A stretch of 64,000 nucleotides of DNA, taken from the NCBI RefSeq assembly GCF_023534745.1, contig NZ_JAMHJQ010000006.1, positions 395,586-459,585 of the forward strand, written 5' to 3'. This document shows, piece by piece, positions 35,078 through 44,320 of this stretch. A program made the translations under genes and the position numbers. Numbering within the stretch: the stretch's first letter is position 1; every line of letters begins with the position of its first letter. The stretch is from Streptomyces sp. 35G-GA-8 (GTDB lineage: Bacteria > Actinomycetota > Actinomycetes > Streptomycetales > Streptomycetaceae). The notes below the pieces were generated by a model, which ran no database searches, was not told the origin of the DNA, and saw only the letters and a list, made by a program, of their open reading frames with translations.

Positions 35078-35941
35078 ATGTACATCAGAAAGAACCAGCG
35101 GAATCTCACCAGCGCCGAGAAGAAGAGGTTCGTCGGCGCCGTCGTTGAACTCAAACGCCGTGGTGAGTACGACGAGTTCGTCCGGCTGCACCTCCAGTAC
35201 CACACCTCCGACGCGGAGGGCGGACCGCGCGCCGCGCACATGGCCCCGTCGTTCTTCCCCTGGCACCGCCGCTTCCTGCTCGACTTCGAGCGCGCGCTCC
35301 GCCGGGTGGACCCGAGGGTGAGCGTCCCGTACTGGGACTGGACCACCGACAACACACCCACCGCCTCACCCTGGACCGAGGACTTCCTGGGAGGCACCGG
35401 CCGACCTCAGGACCAGCAGGTCGTCACCGGTCCGTTCGCCTACACGTCGGGCAACTGGACGATCAGGGGCGGGGTGAGGGAGGGGAAGTTCCTCACCCGC
35501 GACCTCGGCCGTCCCTCCGACCCGGTCGCACTGCCCACCGAGGACGAGCTGGCCTGGGCGATGAACGAGCAGGTCTACGACGCGGCCCCCTGGGACTCGA
35601 CGGTGGCCTCCGGCTTCCGGAACAGGCTGGAGGGCTGGACGTCAGGAGGCGACGAGCCCTGGTGCAACCACAACCGGGTCCACCGCTGGATCGGCGGCCA
35701 TATGCTCGGCGGTTCCTCCCCCGACGACCCTGTCTTCTGGCTCCACCACGCCTTTGTCGATCTGCTCTGGGACCGCTGGCGGAGCAAGCACCCGAAGGCG
35801 ACCTATCTGCCGAAGTCGAAGCTGGGCGCCGGAGATCCGCAGAGCGGCCGGGCGATCAGTCTGGTGGAACCGATGCCGCCCTGGAACGTCACGCCGTCCG
35901 AACTCCTCGACCACCAGGACCTGTACCGCTACGAAGCATGA
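35078..35941 (+). CDS. melC2: Tyrosinase MelC2
   Basis: 287 residues, type 3 copper monooxygenase. The CuA histidines are His-38, His-54 and His-63 (HLQYH, RAAH, FPWHRRFL). The CuB histidines are His-198, His-202 and His-224 (NHNRVH, FWLHHAF). The core YWDWTTDNTPTASPW is present. It oxidises tyrosine to dopaquinone, giving dark melanin. It has about 8 extra residues between the copper sites compared with the S. castaneoglobisporus enzyme. There is no signal peptide of its own and export depends on MelC1. It follows melC1 by 54 bases. Confidence 0.97.
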   Translation: MYIRKNQRNLTSAEKKRFVGAVVELKRRGEYDEFVRLHLQYHTSDAEGGPRAAHMAPSFFPWHRRFLLDFERALRRVDPRVSVPYWDWTTDNTPTASPWTEDFLGGTGRPQDQQVVTGPFAYTSGNWTIRGGVREGKFLTRDLGRPSDPVALPTEDELAWAMNEQVYDAAPWDSTVASGFRNRLEGWTSGGDEPWCNHNRVHRWIGGHMLGGSSPDDPVFWLHHAFVDLLWDRWRSKHPKATYLPKSKLGAGDPQSGRAISLVEPMPPWNVTPSELLDHQDLYRYEA

Positions 35942-35953
35942 CACCCGGTACAT

Positions 35954-35991
35954 GGGACGGCCCCCCGCGTGGACACACGGGGGGCCGTCCC
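35954..35991. terminator. Bidirectional terminator between melC2 and the chaplin gene
   Basis: Perfect 14-bp stem GGGACGGCCCCCCG (35954-35967) with CGGGGGGCCGTCCC (35978-35991) and a 10-base loop, between convergent genes. Confidence 0.85.
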
Positions 35992-36036
35992 TCACCGACC
36001 GCGCGCGACTCCGGGGCCGCGCGTCGTCATCGGCGA

Positions 36037-36330
36037 TCAGCCGCCGTAGCCGCCACCGTGGTGCTCGCCACCCTTGTGGTGCTTCTCGCCCGACAGGTTG
36101 ACGCAGTGGTTGCCGAACGCCGGGTTGAGCAGACCGACCACGTCAATGGTGTTGCCGCAGAGGTTGATCGGGATGTGCAGGGGCACCTGGACGACATTGC
36201 CCGACACGACACCGGGCGAGCCGATGGCGGCCCCCTGGGCGTCGGCGTCGGCAGCGGCCATACCGGCGCCACCGGCCAGCACGGCGCCCGTGCCGACGAG
36301 AACAGCTGTTGCCTTCGCGATACGCGACAT
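36037..36330 (-). CDS. Short chaplin with histidine/glycine-rich tail
   Basis: 97 residues. Signal peptide (MSRIAKATAVLVGTGAVLAGGAGMAAADA) then one chaplin domain: GSPGVVSGNVVQVPLHIPINLCGNTIDVVGLLNPAFGNHCVN with the two conserved cysteines. Chaplins assemble into amyloid fibrils that coat aerial hyphae and spores. After the domain comes a charged tail GEKHHKGGEHHGGGYGG not found in the classic ChpE-H set. AAGGAG lies 7 bases upstream of ATG 36330. There is no sorting signal, so this is a short secreted form. Confidence 0.93.
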   Translation of the reverse strand: MSRIAKATAVLVGTGAVLAGGAGMAAADADAQGAAIGSPGVVSGNVVQVPLHIPINLCGNTIDVVGLLNPAFGNHCVNLSGEKHHKGGEHHGGGYGG

Positions 36331-36498
36331 CAAGAATCTCCTTGAACCGTTTGGAGCACAGCCGCACGATGTGCGGCCTCACGCCCCTTCAACGCCCCGA
36401 TTCACGCCCGGTAACGGATATTCGGGGATCCGGTTCCGATCACTCCCAACGTCACCTGGTCAGCGCAGCAGACTCAGTCCGCCGACTGAGCGGCGTCC

Positions 36499-38286
36499 TC
36501 AGCCGGAACGCCTCGGCTGGAGCGTGGTCGCGTACGCCCCGCCCCGTGCCAGCAGCTCATGGTGGCTGCCGGCCTCGACGATGCGGCCCCGCTCCATCAC
36601 GATGATGCGGTCCGCGTTCCGGATGGTGGACAGCCGGTGCGCCACGACGAACACCGTCCGGCCCCGTACGAGACGGGACAGCGCGTCCTGGATCAGCCCC
36701 TCCGAGGTGTTGTCGAGGGCCGAGGTCGCCTCGTCGAGCACCAGGATGCGGGGATCCCTGATCAGCGCCCTGGCGATCGCCAGCCGCTGCTTCTGCCCGC
36801 CCGACAGCCGGGCGCCGCGCTGCCCCACCACCGTGTCGAGGCCGTCGGGCAGTCGCTCGATGAACTCCATCGCGTTCGCGGCGAGCAGCGCCCCGCGCAG
36901 CGCGTCCTCGTCGGCGCCGCCCTCCAGACCGTAGGTGACGTTCTCCCGGATGGTTCCCTCGAAGAGGATCGACTCCTGCGGTACGACGGACAGGAAACGG
37001 CGGTAGGTGCGCAGATCCAGAGAGGCCATGTCGGTCCCGTCGAGCAGTATCCGCCCCTCGGTGGGCCGGATGAAGCCGATCAGCAGATTCAGGATCGTGG
37101 ACTTGCCCGCGCCCGACGCACCGACCAGGGCTATGGTCTCGCCCGGCCGGACGGACAGCTCGAAACCGCGCACCGAGTGCTCCGTCGCCTCCGGGTAGCG
37201 GAAACCCATCTCCTGGAAGTCGATGCGCCCGCCGATACGGTCGACGGACGCCTTGCCCTCGTTGCTCTCCAGGTCGGGCGCCTGAAGCACCTCACCGATC
37301 GAACGCACCGACTCCAGACCCTTGGCGATGATCGGGGTCAGATTCATCAGGGTCGTCAGCGAGGCGGTCAGCGCCGTGAAGAAGGCGCTGATCATCACGA
37401 CGTCGCCGGCCGAGAGCCCCAGCCATCCGTAGTACGCGACGACCGCCGACCCCGAGAGACAGCCGACCGCCATCGTGTTGAGCAGGATCCAGGAGAGCGA
37501 TCCGAAGCGGCCGTTGAGCAGATCGAGCCGGAACCCGGCGGAGAGCACCCGCTCCAGGGTGTGGTCGACGCGGTGCAGCGCGGTCCGCTCCAGACCGTGG
37601 GCACGGGTGATCGGGATGAGCGTGGTCATCTCACCGACACGTGAGGAGAGCTGCTCGATCTCCAGCCGGAACTCCTCGTTGTTGCTGCGGATCCGGGAGC
37701 GCAGCCGGCGTACCAGCAGGGCGGCGAGGGGCACGACGACCAGGAACACCGGCAGTACGACGGGGGCGCGGTACCCGATCACCGCCAGTCCGCCGATCAG
37801 CGTCATGATGGCGCCGAGCCCCATGTCGGCGCTCTGCTGGGTCATCTGCTCCACGCTCTCGACGTCCCGTACGACCTTGGTCTGCAGGACGCCCGCGCTG
37901 ACCCGGGCGTGGTAGCCGATGGACAGGTACTGCATCCGGCGGCAGAGCGCCGAGCGCAGCTCGCGGCCCATCCGGCGGATGCTGGAGCTCATCAGGCGCG
38001 CGTACAGCAGCGCCAGCGGAAAGTTCAGCACGAGGACGAACACCAGGACCCCGGTGTTGTACCAGAGTTCGGACACCGGGCCGTGATCCACCACCACATC
38101 GATGATGTTGGCCGTGATCAGGGGGAGCAGCCAGACCGGGATGTGTTTGACGGCGAACACCAGGACCGCGAGGGACAGCCGGTGGCGGTCGGGCCGGAAG
38201 AGATAGGCGAGAGTGCGGAGCGGATGCTCCCCGGAGTAGTGATGGTCCAGTGGACTGGGACGCGGGGCGGATTCGGATTTCTGCAT
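36499..38286 (-). CDS. ABC transporter, fused permease/ATPase (exporter type)
   Basis: 595 residues. An N-terminal six-helix exporter domain (about 25-320) is followed by an ATPase with Walker A GASGAGKST, signature LSGGQKQRL, Walker B ILVLDEATSALD and H-loop VAHRLST. It presumably works as a homodimer that exports a lipid, peptide or drug. The substrate is unknown. ATG 38286 is selected, with GAGG 12 bases upstream. The longer frame to 38577 overlaps the divergent phosphatase gene and is not coding. No accessory gene suggests a lantibiotic or siderophore role. Confidence 0.9.
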   Translation of the reverse strand: MQKSESAPRPSPLDHHYSGEHPLRTLAYLFRPDRHRLSLAVLVFAVKHIPVWLLPLITANIIDVVVDHGPVSELWYNTGVLVFVLVLNFPLALLYARLMSSSIRRMGRELRSALCRRMQYLSIGYHARVSAGVLQTKVVRDVESVEQMTQQSADMGLGAIMTLIGGLAVIGYRAPVVLPVFLVVVPLAALLVRRLRSRIRSNNEEFRLEIEQLSSRVGEMTTLIPITRAHGLERTALHRVDHTLERVLSAGFRLDLLNGRFGSLSWILLNTMAVGCLSGSAVVAYYGWLGLSAGDVVMISAFFTALTASLTTLMNLTPIIAKGLESVRSIGEVLQAPDLESNEGKASVDRIGGRIDFQEMGFRYPEATEHSVRGFELSVRPGETIALVGASGAGKSTILNLLIGFIRPTEGRILLDGTDMASLDLRTYRRFLSVVPQESILFEGTIRENVTYGLEGGADEDALRGALLAANAMEFIERLPDGLDTVVGQRGARLSGGQKQRLAIARALIRDPRILVLDEATSALDNTSEGLIQDALSRLVRGRTVFVVAHRLSTIRNADRIIVMERGRIVEAGSHHELLARGGAYATTLQPRRSG

Positions 38287-38448
38287 GGAGAGCGGAGTCC
38301 TCTTTCGACAGCGATAGCGCGCACTCGATTGCAGACACCCAGTTTCCTCCGGCGCGCTCCCCGGGGGAAGCGCTTTCTTCGCCGCTCGCCCCCGGACCGG
38401 GCAGCCGCTCAAGGAGTGGGACGGGCCGATCGGTGAGATGGTGGCTCC

Positions 38449-40125
38449 ATGGCTGATCGGGGCGCACTTCCGGCTGCCGTGTCGCTGCCGGACGACTGGC
38501 CCGCCCATCCGGACCTGAGCCTCGCTCTCAACCGCATGGGAAGCTTCGACTGGGACATCGACAGCGGGCTGCTGCATCTGAACGTGCCCGCCCTCCAGAT
38601 CCTGGGCCTTCGCCCGGAGGAGTACGACGGCAGTCCGCGCGGCCTCGCCCGCCGGTTGTCGCTGTCCGAGGCCGCCCGGCTGAAGAGCATGCTGGCGCGT
38701 GCGCTCAAGGAGGGCTCGGCGGAGGTCGCGGCCTACTTCCGGATCGTCAGGCGCGACGGATCACGCCACTGGGCCCGCGCCCAGGCGCATATCGCCTATG
38801 ACGGAGCGGGGCGGCCCCGGCGGATCATCGGCCTCCTACGGAACGCGGAACACGAGCTGACCGAGGTGGCCACCAGAAGCGATCTGCACGAGGCTCGGCG
38901 CAGGATGGCCGGGGTGGTGGAGCGCACCACCGTCCTGCTGGCCCGCGCCGAGACCGTCGAGGACGTCCTCGACGTCCTGCGGGACGAGGAGGCGCTCGGC
39001 CATCTCAAGGCCGTGAGCGTCATGCTGGGCGTGGTGGAGGGCGGCCGGATCCGGACGATCGCGGAGGGCCGGGCCGGGTCGTATGTGCCGGAGCTGAAGT
39101 ACACCCGGATCGACGGGCAGTTCCCGATGAGCGAGGTGGTACGCACCCAGCGGCCCCGCTTCATCACCTCGCGCGAGGACTTCCGGTCGTCCTACCCGCT
39201 GCTCTGGCCGCATGTGGAGCCGCTGTCGGTGGCTTCCGGCGCCTATCTGCCGCTGATCGCCCAGGGGAGGATGATCGGCGCCATGGGGCTGCTCTACCCC
39301 CGGCACGGCGGCTTCACCGCCGAGGAACGCAATCTCCTGGTCGCGCTCTCCAGCGGAATCGCGCAGAGTCTGCAACGCGCCATCCTCTACGAGCAGGAGC
39401 ACAGTCTCTCCGAGGATCTCCAGCGGGCGATGCTGCCCCGGCGTGTCCCCGAGGTCCCCGGCGCCCGCAGCGCCTTCCGCTACCGCTCCGCGCGACTCGG
39501 CCGGAGCGTCGGCGGTGACTGGTACGACGTGCTTCCGCTGCCCGGCGACCGGGTGGGCCTGACGATCGGCGATGTCCAGGGCCATGACACGGACGCGGCC
39601 GTGGTCATGGGCCAGCTCCGCATGGCGCTCTGGGCGTACGCCGCCGAAGGGCATCCGCCCGACGCGGCGATGGCCCGCGCCTCCGCCCTGCTGCGCGAGC
39701 TGGGCACCGACCGCTTCGCGACCTGCACCTACGTGGAAGTGGACCTGTTGACCGGAGAACTGCGGATCGTACGGGCGGGCCATCTCGACCCGCTGGTGCG
39801 CCGGGCCGACGGCGGCTGCCACTGGATCGAGACATCGGGCGGGCTGCCCCTCGGACTGTCCACGGAGTTCCCGGAGCTCGGCGGGGTCAGCTATCCGGTG
39901 ACCACCGGGGTGCTGGGGCCCGGTGAGACGCTGCTGCTGTGCACCGACGGGCTGGTGGAGCAGCCGGGCATCGATCTCGGCGAGAGCCTGGAAGGGCTCA
40001 GGGAGACCGTACGGACGGGCCCGGCGGATCTGGAGGAGCTGGCGGACCTGCTGTTCGCGGTGGAGCGGGAGCGGAGCGGCGGGGACGACATGGCCCTGCT
40101 GCTTCTGCGGCGGGACGGCGTCTGA
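38449..40125 (+). CDS. PAS-GAF-PP2C (SpoIIE-type) protein phosphatase
   Basis: 558 residues. PAS domain (about 25-135: GSFDWDIDSGLLHLNVPALQILGL, FRIVRRDGSRHWARA), GAF domain (about 165-310) and a C-terminal PP2C/SpoIIE phosphatase (about 330-558) with VGGDWYDVLPLPGDRVGLTIGDVQGHDTDAA (metal aspartates), ATCTYVEVDLLTGELRIVRAGHLDP and GGDDMALLLL. It senses an unknown signal and dephosphorylates an anti-sigma-factor antagonist. Streptomyces carry many such paralogues. The target is not encoded nearby. No RsbW-like kinase domain is fused. Confidence 0.92.
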   Translation: MADRGALPAAVSLPDDWPAHPDLSLALNRMGSFDWDIDSGLLHLNVPALQILGLRPEEYDGSPRGLARRLSLSEAARLKSMLARALKEGSAEVAAYFRIVRRDGSRHWARAQAHIAYDGAGRPRRIIGLLRNAEHELTEVATRSDLHEARRRMAGVVERTTVLLARAETVEDVLDVLRDEEALGHLKAVSVMLGVVEGGRIRTIAEGRAGSYVPELKYTRIDGQFPMSEVVRTQRPRFITSREDFRSSYPLLWPHVEPLSVASGAYLPLIAQGRMIGAMGLLYPRHGGFTAEERNLLVALSSGIAQSLQRAILYEQEHSLSEDLQRAMLPRRVPEVPGARSAFRYRSARLGRSVGGDWYDVLPLPGDRVGLTIGDVQGHDTDAAVVMGQLRMALWAYAAEGHPPDAAMARASALLRELGTDRFATCTYVEVDLLTGELRIVRAGHLDPLVRRADGGCHWIETSGGLPLGLSTEFPELGGVSYPVTTGVLGPGETLLLCTDGLVEQPGIDLGESLEGLRETVRTGPADLEELADLLFAVERERSGGDDMALLLLRRDGV

Positions 40126-40130
40126 CGCCG

Positions 40131-40202
40131 GGACAGCTTCCCACGGCCGGACAGCTTCCCACGGCCGGGCAGACTCCCACGGCCGGACAGCTCCCCGTGG
40201 CC
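40131..40202. repeat. 18-bp tandem repeat, four copies
   Basis: Copies at 40131-40148, 40149-40166, 40167-40184 and 40185-40202 follow the pattern GGACAGCTTCCCACGGCC. The first two are identical and the third and fourth each carry a few changes. The array starts 5 bases after the phosphatase stop. Confidence 0.8.
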
Positions 40203-40383
40203 GCAGCGATTCTGACGCCGTGGTGGCGTCCGAACCCGGCCGGATCCGACGCCCCGATCCCCCCTGTCACCGCGTGTTCTCCCCGACGTCCCCACGAACC
40301 CCTGGTTCATTGGTCCGCGCACGGCAATGCTGGCGGCCGACATCGCACACGCCACGCGTATCCACCGTCTTCCAGGAGAAGTT

Positions 40384-43300
40384 GTGGGCCCAGGCATCGC
40401 CGGGCGGACCGCCGTGCTCTTCGCGGCCGTGACCGCTCTGACGGTGGGGGCGGTATCCCCGTCCTCCGCCGACTCCACCCCCGACCCCCGACCCCGTACC
40501 GCCGCGGAGGTGCTGCGGCCGGTCGCGCCACCACCCGCGAGCGCTGCCACCGCGGACCCGAGATCCACCGGAACCCCGCGAACCGTCGCCGACGGCGACG
40601 GCATCGAGACCGCGCGGGCCTCGCGCCCGATCGCCCCCGGCGTCCGGCTCACTTCGTACGACCGGCTGGAATCCGACAAGTGGCTGCGCGTGGACGCCCT
40701 CTCCGTCGACCTCGACGGCACCGGCGCCCAGGCCGACTACCTCTCCTCGGGCAAGGTCTCCGACCGCCGCACGGTCTCGGAACTGGCCGCCGGCCATGAC
40801 GCCGGTCCCGGACGCCGTACCGTCGCCGCGATCAACGCCGACTTCTTCGACATCAACGAGACGGGCGCGCCCCAGGGCCCCGGCATCGCGGACGGCGAGG
40901 TCACGCACTCGCCCGCGCCCGGCGTCAACCAGGCCATCGGTATCGGCCCCGGGAACGCCGGACGCCTCCTGAAGCTGTACTTCGACGGCACCGTGACGCT
41001 CCCCTCGGGACCGCGCGCGCTGAACGCCTACAACGCGGCCAATGTGCCGGCCGGCGGCATCGGCGCGTACAACGCGGGGTGGGGTGTGGCGGACCGAGCG
41101 CTCACCGTGGACCGGGCGACCCCCGTCGCCGAGGCCGCCGTACGGGACGGCAAGGTCGTCTCCGTGGCGGACCGTCCCGGCATCGGAGCGATCGCCGAGG
41201 GCACGACCGTCCTGGTCGGCCGCGAAGCGGGCGCCGAGGCGCTGCGGGCGCTGCGCCCCGGCGACCCGGTCACCCTCGAATACCGGCCGCGCACCGACAG
41301 CGGATCCGTCCCGCGGACCGCGGTCGGCGGCCGTGAACTCCTCGTGGTCGACGGCGTGGCGCAGAACCACGACGGCGAGGGCAACAACACCGCCGCGCCG
41401 CGCACCGCCGTCGGGTTCTCGCGCGACGGCAGCACCATGCAGGTGATCACCGTCGACGGCCGGCAGGCCGACAGCGGGGGCGTCACCCTCACCGAGCTGG
41501 GCCTGATGATGCTGCGCGCCGGTGCCCACAGCGCGCTCAACCTCGATGGCGGTGGCTCGTCCACGCTGGTCGCCCGCGCACCGGGCAGCGACGTGCTGCG
41601 CGTGGAGAACAGCCCCTCCGACGGCAGCGAGCGCACGGTCCCCAACGGCCTGGCCCTCACCGCGCCCGACGGCAGTGGACGGCTCAAGGGCTTCTGGGTC
41701 GAGCCCCGTACCCCCGCGAGCGGCGCCCCGAGCGTCGACCCCGTCAAGGGCGGCCACCCCGAGCGGGTCTTCCCCGGACTGACCAGGACGCTCACCGCGG
41801 CCGGATACGACGAGACCTACGGGCCCGCGTCGGGCGCTCCGCACTGGCGGGCCGTACGGTCCTCGGTGGGCCGCGTCGACGCCGACGGCGTGTTCACCGC
41901 GCGCGACAGCGGTACCACCGAGGTACGCGCCGAACGCGGCCGGGCCGGCGGCGGCATGGAGCTGACGGTCCTCGACCGGCTCGACCGCCTCCAGCCCACC
42001 ACCCGGCGCGTCGGACTCGCGGACACCACGGCGACCGGCACCTTCGGCATCGTCGGCCTCGACGCCCACGGCACCAGCGCACCCATCGAACCCCGTGACA
42101 TACGGCTCGACTACGACCGCTCGCTCTTCTCCGTCACCGACAACGGCCGGGGCTCCTTCACCGTCAAGTCCCTGACGGGCAGCGGAGCCGGGCGTGTCAC
42201 CGTCGAGGCGGGCGGCCGCACGACGGTCCTCGCCGTCAGTGTCGGGCTGGACGAGCAGCCGGTCTCCGCCTTCGACGACGCCGCGTCCTGGACCTTCGGT
42301 CAGGCACGCGCGGACGGCTCGGTCTCGGCCACCCCGGACGGGCAGACCGGCACCGGGCTCACCCTCACGTACGACTTCACCCGCTCCACCGCCACCCGCG
42401 CGGCGTACGCGAATCCGCCCCGGCCGATCCCGGTGCCCGGCCAGCCGCAGTCCTTCACGCTCTGGATCAAGGGTGACGGCAAGGGCGCCTGGCCCACCCT
42501 GCATCTCAAGGACGCCGCGGGCTCCGACCAGTTGCTGCGCGGCCCGTACGTCACCTGGACCGGCTGGCGGCAGGTGACCTTCGCCGTGCCGGCCGGAGCC
42601 GCGACGCCGCTCGGCGTGTACCGCTTCTATCTCGCGGAGACCGCCGCCACCAAGCAGTACACCGGCGAGATCGTGATCGACGGACTGACGGCGCAGGTGC
42701 CGCCCACGGTGGAGCTGCCCGCGCAGCCGCGCCCCGCCGATCCGCTGATCGACTCGGCGGCCGGCACTGACGCCAGGGACTGGCGGTTCGCGGTGATGTC
42801 CGACGCCCAGTTCGTCGCCCGTGACCCCGACAGCGCGATCGTGGCCCAGGCACGTCGTACGCTGCGCGAGATCAAGGCGGCGAAGCCCGACTTCCTCGTC
42901 ATCAACGGCGACCTGGTGGACGAGGGATCTCCGGCGGATCTCGCCTTCGCCGGGACACTGCTGACCGAGGAACTGGGCGACGCCCTGCCCTGGTACTACG
43001 TACCGGGCAACCACGAGGTGATGGGCGGCACGATCAAGAACTTCGTGGACCGGTTCGGCCCCGCCCAGCGGATCTTCGACCACCGGGGGACCCGCTTCCT
43101 CACCCTCGACACATCGAGTCTGACGCTGCGCGGCGGAGGGTTGGCGCAGATCAAGGCGGTACGGGAGCAGCTGGACGCGGCGGCGAAGGACGACCGGGTC
43201 CGCTCGGTGATGGTGATCGAGCACGTACCGCCACGCGATCCGACCGTCCAGAAGGCCAGTGAGCTGAGCGACCGCAAGGAGGCGGCCCTCCTCGAACAGT

Positions 43301-43902
43301 GGCTCGCGGACTTCCGCCGGACGACCGGCAAGGGCGCGGCGCTCATCGGCAGCCATGTCGGAGTCTTCGACGCCTCACGGGTCGACGGCGTGCCGTATCT
43401 GATCAACGGGAACTCCGGCAAGGCACCCGCGGCCCCGGCGGGCGAGGGCGGATTCACCGGATGGTCCCTCGTCGGGGTCGACCAGGTCTCGCGGGGCGCA
43501 CAGTCGGCCGCGCGGCTGGCTCCGTGGAAGGGCGGCCCCGACTGGGTCTCCGTAGGGACCCGCGCGCACACCGACGCGCTCACGCTGGACGTGCCGACCG
43601 CGCTGGCCCCCGGGCACAGTGCCCGCGCCACGGCGACCGTCACCCAGGGGACCAGGGCCGTCCCGGTCGGTTTCCCGCTCAGCGCCGACTGGACGGGCTC
43701 CCCGAACCTCCGTATCGGCGACCGGAACGGCGCCCGCTCCCGCCACGCGGCGGTCTTCGACCCGGCGACGGGCACCCTGACCGCGCTGCGGCCAGGGACG
43801 GTCGTCCTCGCGGTGACGGTCAACGGCGTCACGCGGCGGGAGGAGATCAGGATCGCGGCGACGGCCGCCGGAACGTCCGAGACGGTCGCGCCCGCGGCCT
43901 GA
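40384..43902 (+). CDS. Secreted phosphodiester glycosidase (NAGPA) / metallophosphoesterase protein
   Basis: 1172 residues from GTG 40384 (AGGAGAA upstream). N-terminal export signal (GRTAVLFAAVTALTVGAVSPSSADS). The first third (about 90-430) is a NAGPA-type phosphodiester glycosidase domain: ADFFDINETGAPQGPGIADGEV and LNLDGGGSSTLVA. A middle part with Ig-like and carbohydrate-binding-like beta segments follows. At about 790-1050 is a calcineurin-like phosphoesterase: AVMSDAQF, INGDLVDEG, PGNHEVMGG, IEHVPP and GSHVGVFD supply the metal ligands. A final Ig-like domain ends the protein. It probably strips phosphate or sugar-phosphate from extracellular polymers such as teichoic acid. Confidence 0.88.
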   Translation: MGPGIAGRTAVLFAAVTALTVGAVSPSSADSTPDPRPRTAAEVLRPVAPPPASAATADPRSTGTPRTVADGDGIETARASRPIAPGVRLTSYDRLESDKWLRVDALSVDLDGTGAQADYLSSGKVSDRRTVSELAAGHDAGPGRRTVAAINADFFDINETGAPQGPGIADGEVTHSPAPGVNQAIGIGPGNAGRLLKLYFDGTVTLPSGPRALNAYNAANVPAGGIGAYNAGWGVADRALTVDRATPVAEAAVRDGKVVSVADRPGIGAIAEGTTVLVGREAGAEALRALRPGDPVTLEYRPRTDSGSVPRTAVGGRELLVVDGVAQNHDGEGNNTAAPRTAVGFSRDGSTMQVITVDGRQADSGGVTLTELGLMMLRAGAHSALNLDGGGSSTLVARAPGSDVLRVENSPSDGSERTVPNGLALTAPDGSGRLKGFWVEPRTPASGAPSVDPVKGGHPERVFPGLTRTLTAAGYDETYGPASGAPHWRAVRSSVGRVDADGVFTARDSGTTEVRAERGRAGGGMELTVLDRLDRLQPTTRRVGLADTTATGTFGIVGLDAHGTSAPIEPRDIRLDYDRSLFSVTDNGRGSFTVKSLTGSGAGRVTVEAGGRTTVLAVSVGLDEQPVSAFDDAASWTFGQARADGSVSATPDGQTGTGLTLTYDFTRSTATRAAYANPPRPIPVPGQPQSFTLWIKGDGKGAWPTLHLKDAAGSDQLLRGPYVTWTGWRQVTFAVPAGAATPLGVYRFYLAETAATKQYTGEIVIDGLTAQVPPTVELPAQPRPADPLIDSAAGTDARDWRFAVMSDAQFVARDPDSAIVAQARRTLREIKAAKPDFLVINGDLVDEGSPADLAFAGTLLTEELGDALPWYYVPGNHEVMGGTIKNFVDRFGPAQRIFDHRGTRFLTLDTSSLTLRGGGLAQIKAVREQLDAAAKDDRVRSVMVIEHVPPRDPTVQKASELSDRKEAALLEQWLADFRRTTGKGAALIGSHVGVFDASRVDGVPYLINGNSGKAPAAPAGEGGFTGWSLVGVDQVSRGAQSAARLAPWKGGPDWVSVGTRAHTDALTLDVPTALAPGHSARATATVTQGTRAVPVGFPLSADWTGSPNLRIGDRNGARSRHAAVFDPATGTLTALRPGTVVLAVTVNGVTRREEIRIAATAAGTSETVAPAA

Positions 43903-43910
43903 CCCGATGA

Positions 43911-43956
43911 GTACGGTGGCCCGGCGTCCGGCCGGCCGGACGCCGGGCCACCGTAC
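43911..43956. terminator. Perfect 46-bp palindrome, probable terminator
   Basis: The 46 bases from 43911 to 43956 equal their own reverse complement, with centre GGCCGGCC and outer ends GTACGG/CCGTAC. It begins 9 bases after the stop of the 1172-residue protein. As RNA it gives a stem of about 21 bp with a tight loop. Confidence 0.85.
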
Positions 43957-44064
43957 GCGGCGACTTTGGGACGGGGGAGCGGGACCGCGCTCGCGACTTT
44001 GGTCGCGGGGGCCGCTCCTGAAGGCCAATAGCCCTGCCGGGCTTGCCCTTTCTAGCCTCCAGGG

Positions 44065-44280
44065 GTGAAGACGGTATGCGGAATCCTGTGTTTCCTCCTG
44101 TTGTCCCAAGGCGTGGGAGGACTGCTGCACGAATGGACGGACGGGTGGTTCTCACTCTGGTCGCTGGTGGCGAGGATGGACTACTTCGACGGCTATGAGA
44201 TCTATGTGTCCGTCGTACTGATCGTGGCCGGCCTCGCCATGGGCGCGGCCGCGGAGAGTGCGAAGAAGCGGGGACTCTAG
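44065..44280 (+). CDS. Small membrane protein
   Basis: 71 residues, GTG start. A hydrophobic N-terminal helix (VCGILCFLLLSQGVGGLLHEW) and a second one (YVSVVLIVAGLAMGAAAES) flank an aromatic loop with WFSLWSLVARMDYFDGYE. A basic tail follows. TAGCCT lies 7 bases before the GTG with no separate ribosome site, so the message might be leaderless. Function unknown. It is convergent with the P450 gene. Confidence 0.6.
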   Translation: MKTVCGILCFLLLSQGVGGLLHEWTDGWFSLWSLVARMDYFDGYEIYVSVVLIVAGLAMGAAAESAKKRGL

Positions 44281-44320
44281 CGCCGCGACCCGCAGCGGTT
44301 TCCGGCGGTTTCCGGCGGTT

